The notes under the pieces are model-generated. The model was not told the origin of the DNA. It worked only from the letters and a program-made list of their open reading frames with translations, and ran no database searches. This document shows positions 40,947-49,771 of a DNA stretch of 64,000 nt, one piece after another. Origin of the DNA: Gammaproteobacteria bacterium (lineage in GTDB: Bacteria > Pseudomonadota > Gammaproteobacteria > JAADGQ01); contig JAKITI010000011.1 in the NCBI GenBank assembly GCA_021648145.1, positions 1 through 64,000 on the forward strand, in the 5' to 3' direction. Made by a program: the position numbers and the translations under genes. The first letter of the stretch is position 1. Each line of letters opens with the position of its first letter.

Positions 40947-41909
40947 ATGGATTCATTTACTTTTTTGATTGGCTTGGCAGTCATCATTATTATTCTGCTG
41001 AAAACATCCATTAAATTTGTTCCACAAAATCGAGCCCTTGTTGTCGAGAGGTTTGGTAAATACAATAGAACCCTGATTGCGGGGCTCAATTTTATCATTC
41101 CATTTATTGATAAGGTTGCCTATAACCGAACACTGAAAGAGCAGGCGATTGATGTGCCTGGTCAATCGGCGATTACCAAAGATAATATTGGTTTGAAAGT
41201 AGATGGTGTTTTGTATCTAAAAGTGCTTGATCCTTATAAAGCCAGTTACGGTGTGGATCACTACACATTTGCAGTGATTCAATTGGCACAAACCACCATG
41301 CGCTCTGAGCTTGGCAAAATGGAGCTGGATAAAACTTTTGAAGAGAGAGATAAATTAAACGTTGCCATTGTAAATGCGATCAATGAAGCCGCTGAGCCTT
41401 GGGGTGTTCAAGTGCTTCGTTATGAAATTAAAGACTTGGTGCCACCACGAAGTGTATTGGAAGCGATGGAACGGCAGATGAAAGCAGAGCGCGACAAACG
41501 GGCAACAATATTGGAATCTGAAGGTGAGCGCCAATCGGCTATTAATGTGGCGGAAGGTGATAAGCGCTCAAAAGTATTGGCAGCAGAAGCCGATCGAGCC
41601 GAGCAAATACTTATGGCTGAAGGTGAGGCCAGGGCGATTGAACTGGTGGCTGAAGCGAAGGCGATGGAGTTGCGTACCATCGGAGCAGCGGCTGATTCTG
41701 CTTCCGGCCAAAAAGCTGTGCAACTGGATCTGGCAACGTTGGCAATTGAAGCTAAAAAAGAGATCGCAAAAGAATCAACCGTTGTATTGATGGATGGAAA
41801 GTCCGGTGAAACAGGCTCTACAGTGGCAGAAGCTGTGGCGATAGTCAGTGCTATGAATCAAAGCAAAGCTTTTTCTTCTTACTCAAGTTCAAATGAGCCT
41901 TCATCATGA
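40947..41909 (+). CDS. SPFH/stomatin-family membrane protein (QmcA-like)
   Basis: The 320-aa protein has one N-terminal membrane helix (FLIGLAVIIIILLKTSI), then a band-7/SPFH domain (VPQNRALVVERFGKYNRTLI, LRSELGKMELDKTFEERDK) and a coiled-coil rich in Glu/Ala/Arg (ADRAEQILMAEGEARAIEL). Such proteins form membrane microdomain scaffolds. It overlaps the NfeD gene by ATGA, the standard stomatin/NfeD pair. SD AGGAGAG. Confidence 0.93.
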   Translation: MDSFTFLIGLAVIIIILLKTSIKFVPQNRALVVERFGKYNRTLIAGLNFIIPFIDKVAYNRTLKEQAIDVPGQSAITKDNIGLKVDGVLYLKVLDPYKASYGVDHYTFAVIQLAQTTMRSELGKMELDKTFEERDKLNVAIVNAINEAAEPWGVQVLRYEIKDLVPPRSVLEAMERQMKAERDKRATILESEGERQSAINVAEGDKRSKVLAAEADRAEQILMAEGEARAIELVAEAKAMELRTIGAAADSASGQKAVQLDLATLAIEAKKEIAKESTVVLMDGKSGETGSTVAEAVAIVSAMNQSKAFSSYSSSNEPSS

Positions 41910-42391
41910 TCGAGTTTTTTGACAAGAATATTGATGATTTTTGGTTTATTCTAGGTTTCATTTTGCTGGCAGTGGAAGCATTGGCGCTTGGATTTTCAAC
42001 CGGCTTTGTACTATTTGTTGGTTTTGCAGCCCTAGTAACGGGTGGGGCGGTTTGGTTTGGAATCGTTCCTGGAACGTGGGTTGCAACGACTGCGACCTTT
42101 GTGGTGAGCTCGGTGGTTATTTCAGTTGCGCTTTGGAAGCCTTTTATGAAATTACAAAATAATAGCAAGGCTCCTGAGAAAGATAATACCAGTGATCTGA
42201 TCGGTTTAAAGTTTCGCTTGGATGAGGGTGTTAGTACGACGCTACCTGGAAAAACGCGTTACTCAGGAATTGAGTGGAAAGTGGAACTTGATTTCGATTC
42301 AGATGTAGAAGAACTACTTAAGGGAACGGCTGTGGTTGTGACGTCTGTTGATGCGGGTAAGTTTAAGGTAAAAAAGCACATTAAAACGTGA
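41906..42391 (+). CDS. NfeD-family membrane protein
   Basis: The 161-aa protein has three hydrophobic segments (FWFILGFILLAVEALALGFS and following) and a C-terminal OB-fold (DLIGLKFRLDEGVSTTLPG, TAVVVTSVDAGKFKV). It is the short type without a protease domain and partners with the stomatin-like protein encoded just upstream. Confidence 0.9.
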   Translation: MIEFFDKNIDDFWFILGFILLAVEALALGFSTGFVLFVGFAALVTGGAVWFGIVPGTWVATTATFVVSSVVISVALWKPFMKLQNNSKAPEKDNTSDLIGLKFRLDEGVSTTLPGKTRYSGIEWKVELDFDSDVEELLKGTAVVVTSVDAGKFKVKKHIKT

Positions 42392-42458
42392 TTGTTTTAT
42401 GATCATTTCTTGCTGTTTCTGCTAAGGTAGCGACACATTTTATCGCAGAGGTTCACCG

Positions 42459-43736
42459 TTGTTTTCTCATTTTTCTCTTCATCGTCTTCTTCGCAAAGCA
42501 CTTAAAGACCTGAATTTTAACCAGCCGACACCGGTTCAGATTGCGGCAGTTCCATTGGCCATGGAAGGGTTTGATTTGCAGGTTTGCTCTGAGACCGGTA
42601 GTGGTAAAACGGTCGCTTATCTGCTGCCCGTGTTGCACCATCTTTTGAGTAAATCAAGCCCTGATGCTGGTTGTCGAGCGCTCATCTTACTGCCCACTCG
42701 TGAATTGGCACAGCAAGTGTTTGAAAGTTGTCAGGCACTCTGTCAACACACCAAATTGAGTGCTTCTTTGATTTGTGGTGGAGGTAGTATTGATACACAG
42801 CTCGAACAATTACTTGATAACCCAGAGATTATTGTTGCGACGACGGGACGTTTAATGGAGCATATGGAGCAAGGCACGGTTGATTTTTCAGCGCTGGATC
42901 TATTGGTTCTGGATGAAGCGGATCGTATGCTGGATATGGGCTTTAGTGATGATGTGTTGAATGTTGTTAAGGCTTCTAACCCGAACCGTCAGACGTTACT
43001 TTTTTCTGCGACACTCAATAATAGATGGCTGCCTTCGGTTGCGAAACAGATGTTACGTGAGCCTGAAATATTGAACGTGAGCGGTGGGCGAAGCGCCCAT
43101 AGCAATATCTGTGAACAGGTGATTTTGGCGGATGATGATAGTCATAAGTTGAGGTTGGTATTATGGCTGTTGGCTCATGAAACCTTTGATAAGGCTCTGA
43201 TTTTTGTTAATAGCCGCATTCATGCGGATAAACTCAGTGGTAATATGATTCGTCTGAAGCGGCATGTTGCTGTGCTTCACGGTGATGTCGATCAGGTGAA
43301 GCGTAACCGTGTGATGTCGATGCTACGGGATGGTAAAGTCGATGTATTGGTTGCGACGGATCTTGCGGCTCGTGGTTTGGATATTGAAGGGGTTGACCTT
43401 GTCATCAACTTTGATTTGGCGCGGCGCGGTGATGAGTATGTTCATCGTATTGGACGTACCGGTCGGGGTGGAAATAAAGGTTTAGCTATCACGCTGATCA
43501 AATCCACTGAATGGAATTTGAAGGCGAGTATTGAGCGTTATCTAAAACATCAATTTGAACCCAGAGTGATTGAAGGGCTGAAAGCAGCGTATACTGGGCC
43601 GAAGAAGCTTAAAGCGTCTGGTCAGGCAGCAAAACCTAAAAAAAACAAGGTGAAAAAAACAGCTGCAGATAAAAAAAAGAAGCTACGTAAACGTAATAAA
43701 AAAGCAGTAGGAAAACGCCGAAATTCTTCTTCTTGA
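42459..43736 (+). CDS. DEAD-box RNA helicase (SrmB/RhlE-like)
   Basis: The 425-aa helicase carries the Q-motif region LNFNQPTPVQIAAVPLA, motif I SETGSGKT, Ia PTRELAQQ, II LDEADRMLDMG, III SATL, IV-V (FVNSR, ATDLAARGLD) and VI HRIGRTGRGG. A Lys-rich tail (residues about 385-425) binds RNA. The start appears to be TTG 42459 with GCAGAGG upstream; the next ATG would cut away the Q-motif. It is followed by a clear terminator. Role is probably ribosome assembly or RNA turnover. Confidence 0.93.
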   Translation: MFSHFSLHRLLRKALKDLNFNQPTPVQIAAVPLAMEGFDLQVCSETGSGKTVAYLLPVLHHLLSKSSPDAGCRALILLPTRELAQQVFESCQALCQHTKLSASLICGGGSIDTQLEQLLDNPEIIVATTGRLMEHMEQGTVDFSALDLLVLDEADRMLDMGFSDDVLNVVKASNPNRQTLLFSATLNNRWLPSVAKQMLREPEILNVSGGRSAHSNICEQVILADDDSHKLRLVLWLLAHETFDKALIFVNSRIHADKLSGNMIRLKRHVAVLHGDVDQVKRNRVMSMLRDGKVDVLVATDLAARGLDIEGVDLVINFDLARRGDEYVHRIGRTGRGGNKGLAITLIKSTEWNLKASIERYLKHQFEPRVIEGLKAAYTGPKKLKASGQAAKPKKNKVKKTAADKKKKLRKRNKKAVGKRRNSSS

Positions 43737-43789
43737 TCACGAGTTGGATTTAACCTCTTATTATTTGATAGACTAATACACATATGCAA

Positions 43790-43809
43790 AACCCCGTCTT
43801 GGCGGGGTT
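43790..43809 (+). terminator. rho-independent terminator after the helicase gene
   Basis: AACCCCGTCTTGGCGGGGTT forms a GC-rich stem and is followed by ATTTGTTTTTG. Confidence 0.85.
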
Positions 43810-43866
43810 ATTTGTTTTTGGCTTGGTGGTCATCGCTAAACCTTATTTTTATGAAGGGAAATTAAG

Positions 43867-44127
43867 TTGAAAAAATTATTTATTGGAAGTTTGCCAGCGA
43901 GTACGACTGAAAAAGAGCTTGAAGCTCTATTCTCTGAGTTTGGAACTGTACGCTCACTAAAGCTTGTTACTGATGTTTTTTCTGGGCAGTGCAAGGGTTT
44001 TGGTTTTATTGAAATGGAAGGTCATGAGGCACGCGCAGCGATTGCAGGCCTTAATGGAAAAGACTTTAATGGCAAGCCTATAAAGGTGAACTTTGAGTCT
44101 CCTAAAGTAGGGCGTAGAGGCCGTTAA
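43867..44127 (+). CDS. RRM-type RNA-binding protein
   Basis: The 86-aa protein is a single RNA recognition motif: RNP2 KLFIGSLP, RNP1 CKGFGFIEM, and VNFESPK at the end. The start is TTG 43867 with GAAGGGA upstream. Small RRM proteins of this type occur in cyanobacteria and proteobacteria and are often cold-induced. It lies after a helicase gene but beyond its terminator. Confidence 0.9.
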   Translation: MKKLFIGSLPASTTEKELEALFSEFGTVRSLKLVTDVFSGQCKGFGFIEMEGHEARAAIAGLNGKDFNGKPIKVNFESPKVGRRGR

Positions 44128-44151
44128 AATTTAACCTGTTGGGCTGCTCTC

Positions 44152-44171
44152 CCCCGCAGCTCGCTGCGGGG
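44152..44171. terminator. GC-rich hairpin between convergent genes
   Basis: CCCCGCAGC and GCTGCGGGG pair around TC. It lies between the RRM gene (+) and the histidine kinase gene (-). There is no good T-run on either side, so termination is likely but weak. Confidence 0.5.
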
Positions 44172-44174
44172 AAG

Positions 44175-45467
44175 TCACTTTTGAGTGTGAGTGGTCTGAA
44201 TCGGAAATGTGGTTTCAATTCTAGCGCCGCCTAATTTTTTTGAGTTTAATATCACTAATTTACCTCCATGCCATTCAGTAATCCGTTTGGAAATGGCTAA
44301 ACCCATCCCATATCCTTGATTGGTTTTAGCAAGGCTTCCACGAACAAACGGCTTAAGAACTTGCGCCCGTTCACTTTCCAGAATGCCTTCACCATCATCA
44401 TCGACCGCTAACAGAGTGTGATCTTTTCTAACTGTTATTGAAATAAGAATATGGTGATCAGCATATTGGAGTGCATTCTGGATAATATTGTTGATTAGCA
44501 TGGAGAGGTAGCGTTCATTGCCGACAATAGTCACTACTTTAGCGGGATGCTCAAACTCTATTTTTTTTGATTGGCTCGCCACCTTGCTAAGGCAAGAATT
44601 TATGGTTGTTTCAAGGTTTAGCTCGGTTTTTTCCAGCTTAACCATTGATTGATCCAGTTTGGTGTAGTCGAGCAGTGTTTCAACCAGAGACTCCATCTCA
44701 TCAACATCTTGACTGATACGTTGCTGATATTTTTTTCTTGTTTTTGGGTCGTCAACCTCTGATAAAACATCAATGCCAAATCGAAGTCGTGCTAAAGGTG
44801 TGCGTAAATCGTGGGAGACTGCGCTGCCTAATAGTTTGTTGTCACTGATCAATGTTTGGATCTGTCCAGCCATGCGATTAAATTCAATTTCGATTTCTGA
44901 AATATAGGAGATTGAATTTGTTGAAATGCGTTGATCAAGGTCGCCTTTGCCAAAGGCTTTTGCGGCTTCTTTGAGTTTGATGAGATGGTTCACTAATGGA
45001 TATAACCAAAGTAGTAGTAGCATCAGAGTACCCACGTAAAAAATTACGGTAAAAAACAAGCGAAGTGGCTTTTCATTGGAGGTTTGTGATGTTGCGGGGA
45101 GTGCTATCGTGAAAACTTGTTGTTTTTTTGGTAGATAGAAATTCAATGTCAAACTATCGTCAGATTCCAGTGTAAGTGGCCGTCCCTGAGTAAACTCAGT
45201 ACTGATTTCTGAGGGTAGCAAAAATTCTGAAAATGGTTTCACTGAAAACTCAAGGTGATGATCAGAATTGATCTGTTCAATGGCTTGTTTTGAGTTTTTA
45301 TGAAGATCAATCATTTTTGCCAAGCTGATCCCGGTCTCACGGTAAGGGGTAAGGTCATCTTCTTGTGAGTGATTTGAATAGCGTTCAAACAGGCCATCTA
45401 ATGCCCAACCTAGACCCAGAGTTGCGATAATGGCGACCATCAACAGTGATAAAGTAAGTTTATGCAT
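44175..45467 (-). CDS. sensor histidine kinase (RstB-like)
   Basis: The 430-aa kinase has an N-terminal membrane helix, a periplasmic domain of about 115 residues, a second helix (FFTVIFYVGTLMLLLLWLYP), a HAMP domain, and the phosphoacceptor region SAVSHDLRTPLARLRFG. The ATP-binding boxes are NIIQNALQYADHH, VDDDGEGIL and GYGMGLAISKRI. ATG 45467 overlaps the response regulator gene by eight bases. The stimulus is unknown. Confidence 0.92.
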   Translation of the reverse strand: MHKLTLSLLMVAIIATLGLGWALDGLFERYSNHSQEDDLTPYRETGISLAKMIDLHKNSKQAIEQINSDHHLEFSVKPFSEFLLPSEISTEFTQGRPLTLESDDSLTLNFYLPKKQQVFTIALPATSQTSNEKPLRLFFTVIFYVGTLMLLLLWLYPLVNHLIKLKEAAKAFGKGDLDQRISTNSISYISEIEIEFNRMAGQIQTLISDNKLLGSAVSHDLRTPLARLRFGIDVLSEVDDPKTRKKYQQRISQDVDEMESLVETLLDYTKLDQSMVKLEKTELNLETTINSCLSKVASQSKKIEFEHPAKVVTIVGNERYLSMLINNIIQNALQYADHHILISITVRKDHTLLAVDDDGEGILESERAQVLKPFVRGSLAKTNQGYGMGLAISKRITEWHGGKLVILNSKKLGGARIETTFPIQTTHTQK

Positions 45468-46170
45468 CGTCCCAGGCATCGGTTGCAAACAGGTAGCCTT
45501 TGCCTCTTATTGTTTTTATTCGACTGGGTTTAGAGGGGTCGTCATTAAGTTTCTTCCGTAATCTTGAAATCATCAAGTCAATGGCTCGATTGACTCCATC
45601 GTACTCCAGTTTTAACAGGCTTTGCATCAGGTGGTCTCGGCTGACTATTTCACCTGCATTTGAAGCCAAGAGCCAGAGCGCTTCAAATTCATTGGAGGAG
45701 AGATCCAGTCGTTCACCCATAAAAATGACAGTTCTTGAAGTGGCATCAATTTTTAAATGGCCAAACTGGAGAACTTGCAAAACCTCTTGATTCAGTTCGT
45801 CACGTTTTAATAACCTTCTGATTCTGGCTAATAAAATACGTGGTTTAACGGGCTTTGACAGGTAGTCATCAGCGCCGAGATCAAACCCTAATAATTCGTC
45901 TGTCTCTTCTGTGCGAGCGGTGAGTATCAGGATCGGATTCTGATAGAAATCGCGCACCTGTTTGCAGACCTCAAACCCATCCAGCTCGGGTAGCATGACA
46001 TCAAGAAGCACTAAATCGGGTATGTCATCCTTAATCAAACGAACGGCTTCATCGCCACGATCTGTAAAGCTGACTTTGTAACCTTGAGATGCAAGATAGT
46101 CACCAATCCATTCGCTGAGCGATGGGTCATCTTCAACCACTAAAATATGTGGTATATCGTTTTCTGTCAT
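45460..46170 (-). CDS. OmpR-family response regulator (RstA-like)
   Basis: The 236-aa regulator has a receiver domain (HILVVEDDPSL, phosphorylated Asp in LVLLDVMLPELDG, Lys in DYLSKPVKPR) and a winged-helix DNA-binding domain ending TIRGKGYLFA. The start may be ATG 46170 or TTG 46179, which has a better placed GGAGG. It overlaps the DUF3019 gene slightly if the longer start is used. Direct repeats 10 bp apart in the intergenic region upstream of the MipA gene are a candidate target. Confidence 0.92.
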   Translation of the reverse strand: MTENDIPHILVVEDDPSLSEWIGDYLASQGYKVSFTDRGDEAVRLIKDDIPDLVLLDVMLPELDGFEVCKQVRDFYQNPILILTARTEETDELLGFDLGADDYLSKPVKPRILLARIRRLLKRDELNQEVLQVLQFGHLKIDATSRTVIFMGERLDLSSNEFEALWLLASNAGEIVSRDHLMQSLLKLEYDGVNRAIDLMISRLRKKLNDDPSKPSRIKTIRGKGYLFATDAWDDA

Positions 46171-46175
46171 GGGTT

Positions 46176-46583
46176 TCAAAATAGCCTCCACCCTCTTTTT
46201 TGTCTTTTGGTTGATTTGTACACCCAGTGAATGGATAGAGATGAAGTTGCGAAAGGTGAATGTTCACCCTGACGGCGCAGCTCATAATCAATGGGTTTGG
46301 TTGACTGAATATCTATTTTAAGTTCACCGTTGCTGGATGCTTTCCAGCATTGTAATGGTGAAACAATCCCTTTCTGAAACAGGCAATAATCGGCTTGGAT
46401 GGCAGATTGCCAATGGATTGTAATTTTTTGATAGCAAGTTTGGCCTTTATGCAGACTAATGCAGCGATCAGGCGTTATTTTCAAAGAAGGTTTGATGTCG
46501 GCCGCGTGAGTTTTTATTGATACACAACATATCAGTATTGCACTTAAGATTGTCGATCGGGTTATTCGTTTAATCATCGACAT
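46176..46583 (-). CDS. DUF3019-family exported protein
   Basis: The 135-aa protein has a Sec signal (STILSAILICCVSIKTHA) and the DUF3019 pattern: ITPDRCISLHKGQTCYQKI, then DYCLFQ, a CW pair and YELRRQG. Four cysteines probably form disulfides. The domain is known as a companion of MipA and two-component genes in marine gammaproteobacteria; function unknown. It starts three bases after the MipA stop. Confidence 0.8.
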   Translation of the reverse strand: MSMIKRITRSTILSAILICCVSIKTHAADIKPSLKITPDRCISLHKGQTCYQKITIHWQSAIQADYCLFQKGIVSPLQCWKASSNGELKIDIQSTKPIDYELRRQGEHSPFATSSLSIHWVYKSTKRQKRGWRLF

Positions 46584-46585
46584 GA

Positions 46586-47524
46586 TTAAAAAACATAGCT
46601 GATTGATGTGGAGAGAGATGTGCCACGACGGGTCGTGATCATGGGGCTTTGGAAAAAACTTTCGGAAAGTGCTTTATATTCTAGTGAACATCTAAACAGC
46701 CAGTTTTCAGTTAACGGATGAGCTGCACCTACCTTCAATGCCAATATGGATGCTCTATTTTTAGAATAAAATGTTTCGGTCTTTTTTTGCGGATCGTTCA
46801 GATCCAGATAGTAGTTAATAACTTTATAAGTATTATAGCGAACACGGCCTAGTGTGTATAAGTTCCAGTTACGTATTTGCCAGCTTCGTCCTGCCTCTAT
46901 TGAAGTGACAATATCGTTACGTCGACTGCTTATGTCTGTGAGTAATCCGAATTGGAAAATATAGTTTCCATAATAGGCGGTAGCTCTGCCTCCGACTAAG
47001 AAACCACTGTTCCTGTCACGCAAGTTTTTAAAACGATCAACAAGGGTTTCGTCAGTGAATAAGTTAGATTCTATAATTTCAGTTGAACTTTGAGTGCCAT
47101 CAATCTCTTCCTCTGGTGGCCCACCTTCAAATTCAAATATTTCAATTTTTTTGAAGCTGCTATACTCTATATCGTCATCATAAATTTGGCTTACAACAAT
47201 ATCGAGCGACCAGTAGTTATTATTCCAAGCGTTGTACCCTGCGGTGAAAAGTGTTGAAGAGTCTTCAATCACTTCAATGAATAGCCCTCTCCATTGAAAA
47301 CTGCCGTCAAGTAATAATGAGAATCCAGCTTGATCGCCTTCAGCCTCTATCGGGTTACGCTTTGTCGATGCCTTCAAACCAATTTCGATAAATCCGCCAC
47401 TTTCTGTATGGGGAGGAGTTTCCGTGCTTCGTACATCATGGGCGATATCTGCTGCTATGAGATATGAGGTGGCAAATAGGCAAACAAGAAATACGATGGA
47501 ACGTATCCCAATAAAAACTTTCAT
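46586..47524 (-). CDS. MipA/OmpV-family outer-membrane protein
   Basis: The 312-aa protein has a Sec signal (IVFLVCLFATSYLIAA), a barrel of amphipathic strands such as GGFIEIGLKAS and LNLYTLGRVRYNTY-like segments, an acidic loop (FEGGPPEEEIDGTQ), and a final aromatic strand SLSTSISYVF. This agrees with MipA/OmpV proteins that form 12-stranded barrels and in some species relate to murein synthesis or antimicrobial peptide response. It is first of four genes on the reverse strand with DUF3019, regulator and kinase. Confidence 0.8.
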   Translation of the reverse strand: MKVFIGIRSIVFLVCLFATSYLIAADIAHDVRSTETPPHTESGGFIEIGLKASTKRNPIEAEGDQAGFSLLLDGSFQWRGLFIEVIEDSSTLFTAGYNAWNNNYWSLDIVVSQIYDDDIEYSSFKKIEIFEFEGGPPEEEIDGTQSSTEIIESNLFTDETLVDRFKNLRDRNSGFLVGGRATAYYGNYIFQFGLLTDISSRRNDIVTSIEAGRSWQIRNWNLYTLGRVRYNTYKVINYYLDLNDPQKKTETFYSKNRASILALKVGAAHPLTENWLFRCSLEYKALSESFFQSPMITTRRGTSLSTSISYVF

Positions 47525-47585
47525 ACTTTAATAATATCCAGGTGAATGGTGTATTCCTATTTTGACGCAACTCAATTTACCAGTT

Positions 47586-47628
47586 TGTATCAGAGTGTAT
47601 CAATTCCTCAAAACTACATAGTGATACA
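47586..47628. promoter_or_regulatory. TGTATCA repeats upstream of the MipA operon (candidate regulator site)
   Basis: TGTATCA occurs at 47586-47592 and 47596-47602, exactly 10 bp apart, and its inverse TGATACA lies at 47622-47628. Direct half-sites one helical turn apart are the usual pattern bound by OmpR-family dimers. The gap 47525-47809 holds no gene. Confidence 0.5.
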
Positions 47629-47809
47629 TTTTTTCAATGGACTTGCATCCCTTGGAGCGACTAGAGTGAAAGTGTACTGGAAACAGTGCGATATGACATA
47701 TTATTGAAATGGATGAATTTGTAGAATTGAAGCGAAGTGATGCTGTTGTATTCATTACATGAAGGTGATTTTAAATATTTTTTCGTTATTGAATAGAAAG
47801 GGTTTGATT

Positions 47810-49723
47810 ATGAGTAAAATAAAATTAAAAAAGACCATCTTGGTCAGTTCTATTGCACTCGCGCTCAGCGCATGCGGTGGGAATTCTGATTCACCTGGGG
47901 AGAATAATGTTGAGGCTTACCAGTTAAAGAATTTACCTGTCCAAAGAAGTATTGATATTCCCAAGTCACTGCTCACAAAGAAAACTGACTCAAATGTACG
48001 TGCATTGAACGGTTCTGTGGTGATGATGCCTGTTGAATCTGATGGAGGTATTGGGGATGGAGCTGGTCCAATTCCTCTTGGTTCTGATGGACAAGGGCAA
48101 GGGGTCAGCTTTGGTTACTTGATGATTAAAGACTCTGCATTTTCTGTTGAACGGAGTCGTTTGGAGCAAGAACGTGAAGTTTTGATGCTGGATGCCGTTT
48201 GGGATGATATTAAATCCCGTTGTGACGGAACAGCGTTGGGTGAAGCATGTTCGATTCCAAAAAATAAAATATCACTCAAAGTAACCGAAGCATTGGTGAA
48301 AGCGAATGATGAAATTAATAGACGCATTGATGATTTATATGATAACCAATACGGTGATATTTATGGCGGTGCTCTTTATGGTCCTGACCTTGTTTCAAGT
48401 GGGAGTTCGGGTGTAAGCACTGCGGCAGTCGATCCGCAGACAGTGCCAGAGCCTCATTTGGTCGACGATGGTTCGCAGGGCGACTATCAAGTCATGCCTG
48501 AGCCGCAAGGTGAAGATTATCCAGTTGTCGGTGAACCTCAGCCCGATTTTGTTGTGGGTGATGTAATTCCTCTGGGTTCAATTAGCTATACTCAGTATGG
48601 TGCGGATGAAGAGTTTCAATACGAAGTTGAGATAGAGCCCACTTATATGGAGCCTATATCTACAACTATGGAAAGTGTTGATGGAGAGCTTGTTGAGTTC
48701 ATTGGTTCTGTTGTTGAATCCGAACGTTTCTTTGTGATTTGGTCTTCTGATGAAAAACGTGTGAAAAGTGGTTTTCGTTATGAAGATGATCAATCAAGCT
48801 ATTCGTATACTTTTAGTTATTTAGATCAAGGCGGTGAAAAAATAGTCACGATTCGTGATGAAAGTAGTTTTGATATGGGTGAAGAGTTTGGTAAAGGCGG
48901 ATTTTTATCAACGATCTCTTTGAGTGAAAAAGAGAGCGATCCAGAGGGCACAGTTAATATCAGTTTTGATAAGAATGATTTCATGCCGGAATTTACGATG
49001 AAAATGTCTTCAAAAGGGCGTGCCAGTGATAGTGGCGGCTTTTTGAGAACAGAGAGTTTGTTGTTTACAAGTGCACTTGTGGAAGAAGAGACGGAAGAGA
49101 AGAAAGAGTTCGTATTTAATACTGAAGAAATTTTTGATGGTAAAGGTAACATGTTGAAGTATCGATGGTGTGATACAGCTTGTGATCAAGAGGAGAATTG
49201 GAATGAAGGTGTTAGTGATATGACACTTTTGCCTATGCCAATGGACGAGCCAATTACAGACTTTACCTTTGAAGAGAACGAGTTCTATATGGACGATGAT
49301 GAGCTTGAGCTGATTGAAAATTCATTTTTTGAAGTTGCTATTACGGTGTCAGGCTTGGTGAATGAGGGCGAGTACATCATCGTTTCTGAGGCGATTTCTG
49401 GAAATGAAATTCATGAAGTGTTTGACAATATGATTGGCGGTGGAATGGTTGATGGTGAAAATTCAAATTTTCATTATTGGGGTGAGGAGAGTCAGCTTGA
49501 TACAGCAATGGTATATCTCATTGCTTTTGAAGAGGGGAGCTCTACCTTTCAGTATGAAGAGATTACTGAAGCTGAAATCATGGTGGTGGGTTATAGTTCA
49601 GAGCCATCAGTGATGATGCCGGTTGAGCCTGATAATGGTATCGGTGATGGCGCAGGCCCGATTCCAGTGATGGATGATAGCTCAAATTCTGAAACACCGA
49701 TGGTGCTGCCGAATATGATGTAG
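47810..49723 (+). CDS. very acidic lipoprotein with duplicated motif, unknown function
   Basis: The 637-aa precursor has a lipoprotein signal (ILVSSIALALSAC). The mature protein is strongly acidic (many Glu/Asp, few Lys/Arg after residue 200). A motif of about 18 residues occurs near each end, MMPVESDGGIGDGAGPIP near residue 70 and MMPVEPDNGIGDGAGPIP near 605. A Pro-rich linker (PEPHLV, MPEPQG, GEPQPD) lies around residues 205-250. The rest is predicted beta-rich. ATG 47810 with AAGGG is preferred over the in-frame ATG 47759. No enzymatic motif seen. A strong terminator follows. Confidence 0.75.
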   Translation: MSKIKLKKTILVSSIALALSACGGNSDSPGENNVEAYQLKNLPVQRSIDIPKSLLTKKTDSNVRALNGSVVMMPVESDGGIGDGAGPIPLGSDGQGQGVSFGYLMIKDSAFSVERSRLEQEREVLMLDAVWDDIKSRCDGTALGEACSIPKNKISLKVTEALVKANDEINRRIDDLYDNQYGDIYGGALYGPDLVSSGSSGVSTAAVDPQTVPEPHLVDDGSQGDYQVMPEPQGEDYPVVGEPQPDFVVGDVIPLGSISYTQYGADEEFQYEVEIEPTYMEPISTTMESVDGELVEFIGSVVESERFFVIWSSDEKRVKSGFRYEDDQSSYSYTFSYLDQGGEKIVTIRDESSFDMGEEFGKGGFLSTISLSEKESDPEGTVNISFDKNDFMPEFTMKMSSKGRASDSGGFLRTESLLFTSALVEEETEEKKEFVFNTEEIFDGKGNMLKYRWCDTACDQEENWNEGVSDMTLLPMPMDEPITDFTFEENEFYMDDDELELIENSFFEVAITVSGLVNEGEYIIVSEAISGNEIHEVFDNMIGGGMVDGENSNFHYWGEESQLDTAMVYLIAFEEGSSTFQYEEITEAEIMVVGYSSEPSVMMPVEPDNGIGDGAGPIPVMDDSSNSETPMVLPNMM

Positions 49724-49742
49724 TTTTTTTCTAAAGTATAGT

Positions 49743-49764
49743 AAGCCCCCTTTGTTGGGGGCTT
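49743..49764 (+). terminator. rho-independent terminator
   Basis: AAGCCCCC and GGGGGCTT pair around TTTGTT, followed by ATTTATGTTATTTTT. It serves the acidic lipoprotein gene and may work for nfo on the other strand. Confidence 0.85.
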
Positions 49765-49771
49765 ATTTATG

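Noticed and set aside
44175-46170. The two-component system as the CopRS partner of the CATTACA boxes
   Set aside because: Its context (MipA, DUF3019) and different upstream repeats point to another regulon.
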